Below are positions 16,318 to 25,425 of a DNA stretch of 41,409 nucleotides, piece after piece. This stretch comes from Candidatus Phocaeicola faecipullorum. GTDB taxonomy: Bacteria > Bacteroidota > Bacteroidia > Bacteroidales > Bacteroidaceae. Position 1 is the first letter of the stretch, and the number at the start of each line of letters is the position of its first letter. Under the pieces are notes generated by a model. That model saw only the letters and a program-made list of their open reading frames with translations. It was not told where the DNA came from and made no database searches. The position numbers and the translations under genes are program-made. The stretch is taken from assembly GCA_018884025.1 (NCBI GenBank), contig JAHLFB010000139.1:1-41409 (forward strand). The letters are read 5' to 3'.

Positions 16318-17892
16318 TTAATAATACATTACATTAATATCACTTACTGTTGCACTTCCATCATAACAATTGATAGACCAGCAATTTTTCTGCATAACAT
16401 AAATTCTGTTGGTATATGCAAGTACATCGTTTATATAAACTACGCATACTGAATTGTCTGTAAGAATTGTTACATTGTAAGTATTGTCTGCAGGAGTTTC
16501 AAAGTAATAACTGTCGGCCCCTAAGATAAAACCTTTTCCACCTTCTTCCTCAAAATTCAGTTTCTTCTTAGCTCCATCTTCTTCCGGATTGATAATAATA
16601 CTATAGAATTTCTCTGAATCATTTCCACGGCAGAAAGAGAAACCGAATTTATCAGTAGATGTAGAAGTCGTAACCTTGAATGTTATCTTGTTATGCACAT
16701 TAAGCCTGTTAAACAGAACGTAGCTGCCTGCAGACAAAGAATAGGTTCCGTTATTCATCTGAACTCCGTTCTCAGACTGAGCCATAACCTTCACGTCGGA
16801 AGTCTTGTTATATTTATTGGCAAAACCTTCTACAGGCCCTAAAGTAAGAGAACCGTTTTCATGTTGGATAAGCTTATGAGCGACCAATGCACCAGCCCAT
16901 TCAGGCTCCTTATCACTGCTTACTTCAGTATTATCATTTCCTTTTCTTGTAGGACACCATCCCCAGATATATCTGTCAGTTCCATTAGAAGCAGTCTTTC
17001 CGGCATAAAAAGCTCTTGAATCAAGATAACCGTTATGATTGTCCGGCCATTCAGGATTGTTTTCGTCTTGGAGTACATTTTTAAGTTCATCCAGCGTTTC
17101 AGCCTTGAAATACTGAACTCTTCTCTCATACACATTCTGGTCTGAATATACCAGATACCACCAATTGCCCATCTTAAAGATATCGGCACATTCATAGAAT
17201 CTGCCCCAACGGTTATTCAGGAAAACGCCATTATCTGTCCATACCATCAAATCAGAAGAAATCAACTCTGCAAGAACCCCTTTACCTTCCTTATTTGTAG
17301 AAACAATCATGTGGAACAGTCCGTCATCACCCTTAAACACAAAAGGGTCGCGGAAGTTCTTCACATCGTAGCCATAGTCATCACCCTGAAGATAAAGCAT
17401 CCTGTTCTTAGTCCAGGTCTTAAAATCGGCAGAAGTGGCAAGCATTATGATTTCCTGAGATGCTGTATGACCGGTGTAGAAAGTATAATATGTCTTGTCC
17501 GCCTCGTTATATATAGTAGAACCTGTTCCTATAGCAGCATCAGCCTCAGTTTCCGAACCGCATGGAATTAATTCATCCAGTGATGTATATGAAGAGAAAT
17601 CCTTAGTAGATACTCCCCATATTGGATGGTATGTCAAGTCTGGATTAGGACGAAGGTCACGCAGATACAAAATTTTGAAATCTTCTGCTACCGGGTCATA
17701 GAAAGGCATCGGGTCGCCAACAAATCCCACATATGGCTGATAAAAAGTACCAAAAGTCTTTTCATCTGTAGGAGAAAAATAGTTTGCAGTACCATCCCAG
17801 TCCTTTTGAGTAAGGACTGGAGATTCATCATTACAGCTTGCCATTGGCAGAGTCATAGTAGCCAAAAGCATGGTATATATCATATTTTTCAT
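16318..17892 (-). CDS. Endo-acting GH32 levanase-like surface lipoprotein (GH32d, BT1760 type)
   Basis: A 524-residue lipoprotein: the signal peptide ends LPMASC with Cys20, and the following NDES is the acidic pattern linked to surface export in Bacteroides. The catalytic set is Asp60 in VGDPMPFYDP, Asp182 in NFRDP and Glu234 in RFYECADIF. Long blocks (LDSRAFYAGKTASNGTDRYIWGWCPTR, FNRLNVHNKITF) match my memory of the endo-levanase BT1760, and it lacks the N-terminal domain of GH32a/b. Expected role: cut long fructan at the cell surface into oligosaccharides for SusC/D. Fourth gene of unit A, 13 bp after the surface-binding protein. Endo mode is firm by family; levan rather than inulin is likely but unproven. 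Confidence 0.9.
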   Translation of the reverse strand: MKNMIYTMLLATMTLPMASCNDESPVLTQKDWDGTANYFSPTDEKTFGTFYQPYVGFVGDPMPFYDPVAEDFKILYLRDLRPNPDLTYHPIWGVSTKDFSSYTSLDELIPCGSETEADAAIGTGSTIYNEADKTYYTFYTGHTASQEIIMLATSADFKTWTKNRMLYLQGDDYGYDVKNFRDPFVFKGDDGLFHMIVSTNKEGKGVLAELISSDLMVWTDNGVFLNNRWGRFYECADIFKMGNWWYLVYSDQNVYERRVQYFKAETLDELKNVLQDENNPEWPDNHNGYLDSRAFYAGKTASNGTDRYIWGWCPTRKGNDNTEVSSDKEPEWAGALVAHKLIQHENGSLTLGPVEGFANKYNKTSDVKVMAQSENGVQMNNGTYSLSAGSYVLFNRLNVHNKITFKVTTSTSTDKFGFSFCRGNDSEKFYSIIINPEEDGAKKKLNFEEEGGKGFILGADSYYFETPADNTYNVTILTDNSVCVVYINDVLAYTNRIYVMQKNCWSINCYDGSATVSDINVMYY

Positions 17893-17905
17893 AAACTACT
17901 TAATT

Positions 17906-19291
17906 TTATTTACATAAATAATTGATGATATTCATTGTAAGTTTTTCCATATTCTGGAAATATACATTATTAACATTTGCATCTTTCCATTCGTAGCCTG
18001 ATGCACCAAAAGTAATAACAGTACCGTTTGGTTCTGAACCGTATTCTGCTAAACAAACTCGATTAACGTCGTAAATGCCAATACCACTTGCTAAAGGTGT
18101 AGCCCCTGTTTGTAGTTTCCATCCAGCCATACTTAAATATGGTTTCCAATCAACTCCCCATTGTAAAGCACGACCAGTAGTTGTACAACCAGATTCACGC
18201 AAATAAACAATTTTATCACTGTTACTTTCATCTACTTGAACTTCATTATATATTTCATGTTCCTCATAAGTATTTATAGAGAATCCCAAATTATAATTTA
18301 ATGTAGTTACTCCATAATTTTCACCCCACATATTATTAGGTTCAGCATTCATAGATGAAACACCCCACATATCCGTCTTAACATATCTCATTGCCTCACG
18401 GGATGCAAAAATATTACCTCCGGCATTCCAATATTCTCTTATCTTATCCTTTGTATCATATGCTGCACTTGGCCAATCACCTATTCCATTCCAATCCCAA
18501 TGACACCAAATCATCTTATAATCGGTCAAACGGACTTTTCCATCTTTGATTTCGTTAAGAGATATGTATTTGGTATTTGGAATATTTCTAAGCATCCATT
18601 CTGCAGCAGCTCTTGTTTCATCATTCAACTCTGAAACAGTATTTGCTATTCCTACGAAAGCCTTAGGCTCAACTGATAAGTCTGTTTGTTCTATTTGAAT
18701 AGTATATTCTTTAACAGCTGTTTTATAAGTTGCAGTTATTTTTACATTATTATTTGTAAAATCAACTACAGAATTATTTTCTATTGAAACAGTAGTTCCG
18801 GCACTCACTTCATAGTCTACAACTATATTTGAAAGATTTGTATCTGTCGTAACATAAACCTTTATAGTAGCAGTTTCTTCATCTATAATACCGTTAAAGA
18901 TAGAGTTCAAAGTCAAAGACGATATCTTAGCCTCATGCTTCTTGACGTTTATCACATAATCGAAAAAAGCGTCACCATTAGATACCCTTACACTTTGAGG
19001 CAAAGAGAAGTTCAACTTATCTCCCACTTTAACAGTAGCATCAGCTCCTTCCGAAAGTTCAAGTTGGCTAACAGTCATAGACTTAGTTGAGTAGTCAAAA
19101 GGTACTTCTACTGCTATACTGGCGTTCACGTTGTCGATAACTCCTTCATATTCATCGTCAAGTACTATCTTATTTATAAATGTATCCCCTTGCAATGAAA
19201 GATTTGAATCATCCTTATTATCGCAGGCTGACATTACAAACAGAAACAATGTCAGACACAATAAATATAATTTATTTATATATGTTTTCAT
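17906..19291 (-). CDS. Surface fructan-binding lipoprotein (SusE-position, BT1761-like)
   Basis: A 461-residue lipoprotein with Cys23 followed by DNKDD, an acidic surface-export signal. Residues about 30-205 are tandem beta-sandwich repeats ending in conserved Tyr/Ile strands (the DUF5018-like region). Residues about 210-460 form an alpha/beta domain (DUF4960-like) with WCHWDWNG and ASREAMRYV blocks. The same layout is found in BT1761, a levan-binding surface protein. It should hold fructan chains next to the endo-GH32 and SusC/D. The start was placed at MKTYINK: the open frame extends 22 codons upstream but would overlap susD. Its first 19 nt equal those of susD. Confidence 0.87.
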   Translation of the reverse strand: MKTYINKLYLLCLTLFLFVMSACDNKDDSNLSLQGDTFINKIVLDDEYEGVIDNVNASIAVEVPFDYSTKSMTVSQLELSEGADATVKVGDKLNFSLPQSVRVSNGDAFFDYVINVKKHEAKISSLTLNSIFNGIIDEETATIKVYVTTDTNLSNIVVDYEVSAGTTVSIENNSVVDFTNNNVKITATYKTAVKEYTIQIEQTDLSVEPKAFVGIANTVSELNDETRAAAEWMLRNIPNTKYISLNEIKDGKVRLTDYKMIWCHWDWNGIGDWPSAAYDTKDKIREYWNAGGNIFASREAMRYVKTDMWGVSSMNAEPNNMWGENYGVTTLNYNLGFSINTYEEHEIYNEVQVDESNSDKIVYLRESGCTTTGRALQWGVDWKPYLSMAGWKLQTGATPLASGIGIYDVNRVCLAEYGSEPNGTVITFGASGYEWKDANVNNVYFQNMEKLTMNIINYLCK

Positions 19292-19313
19292 AATTATTCC
19301 TTTTAAATATTTA

Positions 19314-21050
19314 TTACCATCCTCCACAGTTTTGATCATAAATACCATTGCTGGCACTTATCTGAGCAAAAGGAATAGGAAGATATTCATTCTTATTTTT
19401 AGTAAAGTTAGCACTGGAGTAAATCGAGCAGACATCAGCTTCTCCTGCATAGTATGCGTTAAGAACGCTTTCAGCTTCGCCCCAGCGAACAAGGTCGAAG
19501 AATCTGTCAGACTCCATAGCAAGTTCCAAACGACGTTCGAACTTAAGTCTCTTGAGAGCCTCAGCCTGACTGCAATCAGTATCAGAATATGGTTCTACAG
19601 AGAATTTTACATGATAATCATCTTCATAATTTGCAATCATAGAAGTACTTGTCTTCGCTCTGTTTCTTATTCTATTTATCAATCCTATAGCTTCAGAAAT
19701 TCTTCCGTCATTAAGCTGGATAAGAGCTTCTGCTCTCATAAGAAGCACATCAGCATATCTGATTACAATATGGTTCATAGAAGTTCCCCACCAAGAACCT
19801 TTAACCAGATATCTGCTGTCCGGATCAACATTCTGTTTCAATGTCACATAATATCCGTAAAGACCGTTACTTCTGCTCCATACAGATGTTTTTGCCATCA
19901 TATATTTAGGATTGAATTCATAAGGCAGACCAGGCATACCGACTGTAAGAAACAGACGTGGGTCTGCATTATCTACAGTCATATTATAGTTTTCATCATT
20001 GAAATTATCAAACATCGGATAACCATCTATTGTAGTCTTGAATGCATTCACCAGGTTCTGGCTTGGCTTATAGAAGTCACATCCACCATCTGTCACTCCC
20101 GGTATATTAGGAACGATAAGACCGTTTGACCAATTACAATTACCGTTAGTAGTACCATCATTGATAGAATACTGCATAGCCCACAAAGACTCCTTGCCGT
20201 TCTCATATTCAGGCTCAGGACGGAAGTTATTGTGGAAATCACTTTCCAGACCATATCCTCCAGCAGTCATGATTGCCTCTTCTGTGTATTTAACCACATT
20301 TTTCAAATCATCCTCATTGATGCTTGTAACCTCATTGTTTTCAAGATTATCCTGTCTGTAAGCCTTATAGAGGTAAGTTTTTGCCAAATACGCAGCTGCC
20401 GCACCTTTTGTAGGTCTTCCTTTGTCAGCCTGAGTATCAGGAAGGTTATCAAATGCAAACTGAAAATCATTTGCTATCTGCTGCCACTGTTCATCATTAG
20501 TATAAACTGTATTCGACAGATTATTATATTCCTCAGGAGACATATTTTCATCGTTGGCAATTACTATCTTCTTGAAAAGTTGTTTCAAAAGGAAATGTCC
20601 GTGTCCACGCAAGAACTTCATTTCCGCTATTCTCTGATTTTTCAGCGGATAAGTGGTTTCATCCATCTGGTCGAGCAACTGCAAAGCCGCATTAGCACGA
20701 GAGATACAGTTGTAAAGTCTCTGCCACATATCGCTGATGTTCCATGCAGTAGTCATAATACCCTGTGAAACTTCAAGGTTATGGAACACGTCACCATCCT
20801 CAGTACCGTTTCCACCTTTATAGGCATCATCCGAGCGTACGTCATAGTTCCACATTGAGAATGATGAATTTATATCCTCAGCAGAAATCCATACAGCATA
20901 TGCCGAAATAACAAGATTATCTACATATTCAGGATTATTAAGCTGTTCGTTATCCATAGAACCCTGTGGAGCATGGCCGTCAAGAAAATCGGAACAGCCC
21001 GATGACAGCAGCATTAAACTTATAATGAATATATTTATATATGTTTTCAT
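19314..21050 (-). CDS. SusD-family nutrient-binding lipoprotein
   Basis: A 578-residue RagB/SusD protein that caps the SusC barrel and binds fructan oligosaccharides at the outer surface. The lipobox LSSGC gives Cys19, followed by the SusD-typical SDFLD. Tetratricopeptide-like helices follow (NCISRANAALQLLDQM, FLRGHGHFLLKQLF, AAAAYLAKTYLYKAY). The C-terminal RagB/SusD region contains HIVIRYADVLLMRAEALIQLN, RRLELAMESDRFFDLVRWGEA and the terminal NEYLPIPFAQI. It lies 49 bp after susC and 22 bp before the surface-binding lipoprotein, so it belongs to unit A. Confidence 0.95.
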   Translation of the reverse strand: MKTYINIFIISLMLLSSGCSDFLDGHAPQGSMDNEQLNNPEYVDNLVISAYAVWISAEDINSSFSMWNYDVRSDDAYKGGNGTEDGDVFHNLEVSQGIMTTAWNISDMWQRLYNCISRANAALQLLDQMDETTYPLKNQRIAEMKFLRGHGHFLLKQLFKKIVIANDENMSPEEYNNLSNTVYTNDEQWQQIANDFQFAFDNLPDTQADKGRPTKGAAAAYLAKTYLYKAYRQDNLENNEVTSINEDDLKNVVKYTEEAIMTAGGYGLESDFHNNFRPEPEYENGKESLWAMQYSINDGTTNGNCNWSNGLIVPNIPGVTDGGCDFYKPSQNLVNAFKTTIDGYPMFDNFNDENYNMTVDNADPRLFLTVGMPGLPYEFNPKYMMAKTSVWSRSNGLYGYYVTLKQNVDPDSRYLVKGSWWGTSMNHIVIRYADVLLMRAEALIQLNDGRISEAIGLINRIRNRAKTSTSMIANYEDDYHVKFSVEPYSDTDCSQAEALKRLKFERRLELAMESDRFFDLVRWGEAESVLNAYYAGEADVCSIYSSANFTKNKNEYLPIPFAQISASNGIYDQNCGGW

Positions 21051-21099
21051 AAGTGTAAGTTTGTAAGTTATTATATTTTTTAAAAGTTAGTCCTCAGAA

Positions 21100-24000
21100 T
21101 CAGAAACCTACATTAATACCAAATGTCAGGTTCATTGGAATAGGGTAACCATAATTAGGATTTTCCGGGTCAACACCTGTAAAATCCTTGCTTGTTATAG
21201 TAAGAACATTCTGCGCACTTAAATACAATCTCAATCTGTCAACTTTAAACTTCTGAGATATAGATTTCGGCAAGTTATATCCCAACTGTATATTTCTTAA
21301 TTTAAGGAAAGAACCGTTTTCTACGAAGTAAGATGAAACTCTCTTTTCATTGTTTACGTCCGTTCTTGTCAATGCAGGAATATCAGATGAAGAATTATAT
21401 GGAGTCCAAGCGTCAAGAAGACGTTTACCCTTATTCAGGAAACCGATATTCAAACCGCTCCACAAGTCTGTTTCTTTCTTCAGGTCACTTATGATATCAA
21501 CTCCCTGTACACCCTGCCAGAACATTGTAAAATCGAAATCCTTATATTCAAAGTACATGTTCAGACCGTAGCTGAACGCAGGTGTCGGATCATAAATCCA
21601 CTGCTGGTCTTTTTCATTGATTACACCGTTACCATCCAAATCACGCCAACGGATACGACCAACTCCGGCTCCTTCTTGTGTTGCATGGTTATCAACTTCT
21701 TCCTGTGATTTGAATATTCCGTCTGCCACATAACCAACCTGTGAGCCATTGGCATGTCCAATAACGCTTTCTACGCCATTACCACCGAATGTACCGTTGG
21801 CAGCGACAGTGATAGGCAAAGCAGTAATCTTATTTCTGTAAGTAGAAATATTTGCATTGAGATCATAATTGAATCCGTTGTCGAAACTTTTTCTGTGACC
21901 GATATTGAACTCGAAACCTTTGTTTTCCATCTCACCGGCGTTAATCCACTGAGTGGTACCTTCACCCATCGAAGCTATACCTGCCATTTGAACAAGTATA
22001 TCTGTAGTCTTCTTATAGAACCAGTCCAAAGATCCGTAAACTTGCTGATTAAACAATGAGAAATCAATACCGATATTGGTCTGTGTAGTAGTTTCCCATT
22101 TTATGTCATCATTACCTAACTGGTTACGTTTAAATCCAGATTGTAAATTCTTACCTCCGTTAGTACCTTCGATATCATAAGATGTACCGTAGCTCTGACC
22201 TCCTGATTCTGTCACGCCATAGTTAGGAACATAAAGAGTATAACGTGCAGTATTAGAGATTTCCTGGTTACCAGTCTGTCCCCAAGACGCTCTCACCTTA
22301 AGGTCATCAAGCCATTCTATATCTTTCATAAACTCTTCCTGACTCATACGCCATCCTAAAGAAACAGAAGGGAAAGTGGCAAAACGGTTGTTTTTACCGA
22401 ACCTTGAAGAACCATCCCGACGTACAGTCAATGAAGCCAGATACTTGTCATTGTATGTATAGTTGAATTTACCAAAGAATGATACCAATGAATAACCGTC
22501 GCCAGAACCGTAAGCCTGCGCAGTACCTACTCCGGCATCAGGCCACATGAAATCAGGAGTCAGAATTGAAAAATCTTCTTTGTAACCTGAGAACCATGTA
22601 TTGTCTTCGTTATTCAATTCAACACCAACCATAGCATCACCTCTGTGCTTGCCTTTTTCAAAATTATATGTAGCAACAGCATTCCACATCCATCTCATCC
22701 AGTGTTCCTGTTTAGCCTCTACAGCATTCTTGTCATTGGCCACGTTACCTTCAGTGATAGGATATGTGAATATTCTCTGCTGTTTCTGCGAATAGTCGAT
22801 ACCAAAAGTAGAACGGACATTAAATCCTTTGAATAGATTAAGATTGATATATGCATCACCAAACATTCTCCAGTAGTAATATTTGGTATCAGAATTTCTT
22901 TCAAGGCGAGCTACAGGGTTTTCACGGTCAGGATAACCACCAACCGGACCTGCATATTCTCCTTCATTAGTATACACCGGCAAAGAAGGGTTAGCCTGCA
23001 AAACATTCTGAAGGAAACCACCAGGAGCAACAACTTCAGATGTTCTGTTAACTGTAAAATGTTCCCCAATAGTAAGGATGTTTTCAATCAAGTTATAATC
23101 TGAATTCATACGAGCTGAGAAACGCTCGAAATCAGAAGTCTTTATAATACCATTATTCTTATAGTATCCGAGTGAGAAATAAGATGAACCTTTCTCGGAA
23201 CCATTACTTACAGAAAGATTATATTGCTGTATCACACCGGTACGGCTGATTTCGTCAAACCAATCTGTATCAGCAGAAGGAACAGTATTCGCAGAATCCA
23301 AGAAACGTGACATGCTGATTCCATGCAATACAGGAATACCATTCTGGTCGTATCCCCAATTATAAGAATATCCCAAAGCATTTGTATTCGGATCCTGACC
23401 ATCGTTTACATAAGCTTGCCACATAGCCTGACCATATTCTCTGGCATTAAGGACTTCCATCTTGTTTGTGTACATAGAAGCAGATACCGAAGCGTCAAAA
23501 TTAACTTTAATCTGACCTTGCTTACCTTTCTTAGTTGTTACAATGATAACACCGTTTGCCGCGCGCGAACCATAGATTGAAGCAGAAGCGGCATCTTTCA
23601 ACACCTGAATAGACTCGATATCGTTACCATTCAACTCATGCATACCACCCTTTGTAGGCACACCATCAATAATGTATAAAGGGTCATTGTTGTTCAATGT
23701 TCCGATACCACGGATACGGATTGTTGTTGAACCGCTTGGGTTACCGTCAGCTGTAATATTCATACCTGGAACCCTTCCCTGAAGAGCTTTCATGGGATTG
23801 TTTTCGTTCTGTTTTGAGATTTCGTCCATACTGACAACAGAAACGGCACCGGTAAGGTCAGCCTTACGTTGAGTGGTATAACCCGTTACCACAACTTCTT
23901 CAAGAACCTCTGAATCTTCATCAAGCACAATGTTCATCATGCTTTCAGCTTTAAGAGTAACTGTCTTGAAACCGACAAAAGAAACAGTGATTGAACTTCC

Positions 24001-24213
24001 GGAAGCAACATTCAATGTAAATTTACCGTCAAAATCAGTAATAGTACCGTTGGTATTATTACCATTCTCCACTACAGTTGCTCCAATTACAGGGAAATTA
24101 TCAACGGCAGAAATGACCGTTCCCTGAACCACCAAATCTTGCGCATGCACAACTATGCATATAGATAAGAATAACGCAAGAAAGAATTTTCTTCTTATGC
24201 TTTTCATACGCAT
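21100..24213 (-). CDS. SusC-family TonB-dependent fructan importer
   Basis: A 1037-residue outer-membrane transporter. After the signal peptide (about 1-24) comes a carboxypeptidase-like regulatory domain (about 27-100), a TonB-box-like EEVVVTGYTTQ near 105, the plug domain (LQGRVPGMNIT, GSTTIRIRGIGTLNNNDPLYIIDGVP, VLKDAASASIYGSRAANGVIIVTTKKG) and a 22-strand barrel ending NLTFGINVGF. It moves oligosaccharides from the endo-GH32 into the periplasm using TonB. It is the first gene of unit A, with an operator-like direct repeat about 90-120 bp upstream. ATG 24207, two codons in, is an equally good start. Confidence 0.95.
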   Translation of the reverse strand: MRMKSIRRKFFLALFLSICIVVHAQDLVVQGTVISAVDNFPVIGATVVENGNNTNGTITDFDGKFTLNVASGSSITVSFVGFKTVTLKAESMMNIVLDEDSEVLEEVVVTGYTTQRKADLTGAVSVVSMDEISKQNENNPMKALQGRVPGMNITADGNPSGSTTIRIRGIGTLNNNDPLYIIDGVPTKGGMHELNGNDIESIQVLKDAASASIYGSRAANGVIIVTTKKGKQGQIKVNFDASVSASMYTNKMEVLNAREYGQAMWQAYVNDGQDPNTNALGYSYNWGYDQNGIPVLHGISMSRFLDSANTVPSADTDWFDEISRTGVIQQYNLSVSNGSEKGSSYFSLGYYKNNGIIKTSDFERFSARMNSDYNLIENILTIGEHFTVNRTSEVVAPGGFLQNVLQANPSLPVYTNEGEYAGPVGGYPDRENPVARLERNSDTKYYYWRMFGDAYINLNLFKGFNVRSTFGIDYSQKQQRIFTYPITEGNVANDKNAVEAKQEHWMRWMWNAVATYNFEKGKHRGDAMVGVELNNEDNTWFSGYKEDFSILTPDFMWPDAGVGTAQAYGSGDGYSLVSFFGKFNYTYNDKYLASLTVRRDGSSRFGKNNRFATFPSVSLGWRMSQEEFMKDIEWLDDLKVRASWGQTGNQEISNTARYTLYVPNYGVTESGGQSYGTSYDIEGTNGGKNLQSGFKRNQLGNDDIKWETTTQTNIGIDFSLFNQQVYGSLDWFYKKTTDILVQMAGIASMGEGTTQWINAGEMENKGFEFNIGHRKSFDNGFNYDLNANISTYRNKITALPITVAANGTFGGNGVESVIGHANGSQVGYVADGIFKSQEEVDNHATQEGAGVGRIRWRDLDGNGVINEKDQQWIYDPTPAFSYGLNMYFEYKDFDFTMFWQGVQGVDIISDLKKETDLWSGLNIGFLNKGKRLLDAWTPYNSSSDIPALTRTDVNNEKRVSSYFVENGSFLKLRNIQLGYNLPKSISQKFKVDRLRLYLSAQNVLTITSKDFTGVDPENPNYGYPIPMNLTFGINVGF

Positions 24214-24263
24214 TAAATTAAAAAAAATGAGTTGATTAAAAAAATTAATTTATCAAAGTGTTA

Positions 24264-24330
24264 CAAATGTAAAGCGTGAATTATATAACAAATATAACGA
24301 ATGTTTCATACACAATAACAAATGTTTCAT
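24264..24330 (-). promoter_or_regulatory. Predicted HTCS operator and promoter of unit A (susC)
   Basis: Direct repeats AATGTTTCAT at 24300-24309 and 24321-24330 are 21 bp apart. The minus-strand -7 box TACATTTG lies at plus 24264-24271, exactly 36 bp from the proximal repeat. The 40 bp starting at the first repeat match the unit B site at 36 of 40 positions, while the spacer between repeat and -7 box is far less alike. This points to selection on protein-binding sites. The inferred transcript start is about 24257, giving a leader of roughly 45 nt. Confidence 0.78.
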
Positions 24331-24414
24331 GTATCATTTTTACTCAGATAAGAAACAATTTTATAAATATTGAATAGAGAATAAGGACATTATTAAATTA
24401 AAATAAAGAGCAAA

Positions 24415-24483
24415 GAAAAAATGCCTCGTCATTTGAATTAAAACAACGAAGCGTTTAGATTCAAATGACGAGGCATTTTTTTT
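24415..24483. terminator. Bidirectional intrinsic terminator downstream of lgt
   Basis: An 18-bp perfect inverted repeat (24421-24438 with 24459-24476) is flanked by an A run on the left (24416-24420) and a T run on the right (24477-24483), so it has the terminator form on both strands. It ends the lgt transcript on the minus strand and insulates the susC promoter region. Confidence 0.88.
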
Positions 24484-24496
24484 ATATAATTATATG

Positions 24497-25324
24497 CTAA
24501 AAAGCTTCTTTGCGCTTTCCGCTGGTAGCAATCAGATATATGCCTAATAATATGAGCGGTACACTTAACCACTGGCCTATATTCAGAGTCATGCCAACTT
24601 CTTCGGCAACCTGAGGATTCTTTATAAATTCCAATCCGAGACGGGCTCCGAAGAAAATAAGAAGTGATACTCCGGTTATGAGACCAATGCGTTTCTGAAG
24701 CCCGAACTTATTATATGCCAACCATGAGAAAACAAAGGCTACGGCGCAATACAGCATCTCGTAAATCTGTGTAGGGTGACATGCCTGAGCCACTCCATTC
24801 TGATTATACAGTTCCTGCCATTCACGCGAGCGGACAAATTCAAATCCCCATGGCAGGTCTGTAGGATAACCGAATATCTCGGAGTTCATCAGATTTCCGA
24901 AACGAATACATGCACATACCACTGCCACTGCCGGTATCAGACGGTCGAACAACCACCATACACTCTTGTGCGTTACCTTCTTTGAATACCATATCAAAGC
25001 CAATATCAAGGCGAATACACCTCCATGGCTGGCCAAACCTCCTTTCCAGATTTTGAGTATCTCTACGGGATGCGCACTGTAATAATCCCATTCGTAAAAA
25101 AGGCAATGTCCCAAACGGGCTCCAACTACAGCACTGACGATACAATAGACAAACAATTTATCTGCCCAGTCGTCGGGATGGCCTTCTTTTTTAAACACAC
25201 GCGAACCCATTTCGTATGCCAGGATAAATCCCAATCCCCACATTAAACCGTACCATCTTAGTTCTATAGAACCAAGACGCAGGAGTATAGGATCGACATC
25301 CCAAACTATGCTTCCTAAAATCAT
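24497..25324 (-). CDS. lgt: Prolipoprotein diacylglyceryl transferase
   Basis: A 275-residue polytopic inner-membrane enzyme that transfers diacylglycerol from phosphatidylglycerol to the lipobox Cys of prolipoproteins, the first step of lipoprotein maturation. It has about seven membrane segments and family signatures: RWYGLMWGLGF near the N-terminus, the catalytic-region WKGGLASHGG, the Lgt signature with RFGNLMNSEIFG, and HPTQIYE. It should process the many lipoproteins encoded nearby, but that is general housekeeping. It is a single-gene unit between its own terminator and the ddh terminator. Confidence 0.95.
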   Translation of the reverse strand: MILGSIVWDVDPILLRLGSIELRWYGLMWGLGFILAYEMGSRVFKKEGHPDDWADKLFVYCIVSAVVGARLGHCLFYEWDYYSAHPVEILKIWKGGLASHGGVFALILALIWYSKKVTHKSVWWLFDRLIPAVAVVCACIRFGNLMNSEIFGYPTDLPWGFEFVRSREWQELYNQNGVAQACHPTQIYEMLYCAVAFVFSWLAYNKFGLQKRIGLITGVSLLIFFGARLGLEFIKNPQVAEEVGMTLNIGQWLSVPLILLGIYLIATSGKRKEAF

Positions 25325-25360
25325 ATTTGTAAGTTTTTAAATTATACATGCAAAGGAAAT

Positions 25361-25401
25361 AAAAAAAATCTCTCTCCCAAAACTTATCGGGAAAGAGATT
25401 T
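25361..25401 (-). terminator. Terminator of ddh
   Basis: Arms at 25366-25378 and 25389-25401 pair over 13 bp with one mismatch and a 10-nt loop. On the minus strand the stem runs into an uninterrupted T run (25361-25368). It lies 25 nt past the ddh stop. Confidence 0.8.
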
Positions 25402-25425
25402 ATGGAAAGATTGATAAATTTCTTT

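Noticed and set aside
19131-20129. 332-residue plus-strand open frame over susD and the surface-binding gene
   Set aside because: Overlaps two certain genes on the other strand and has a biased, non-protein-like composition.
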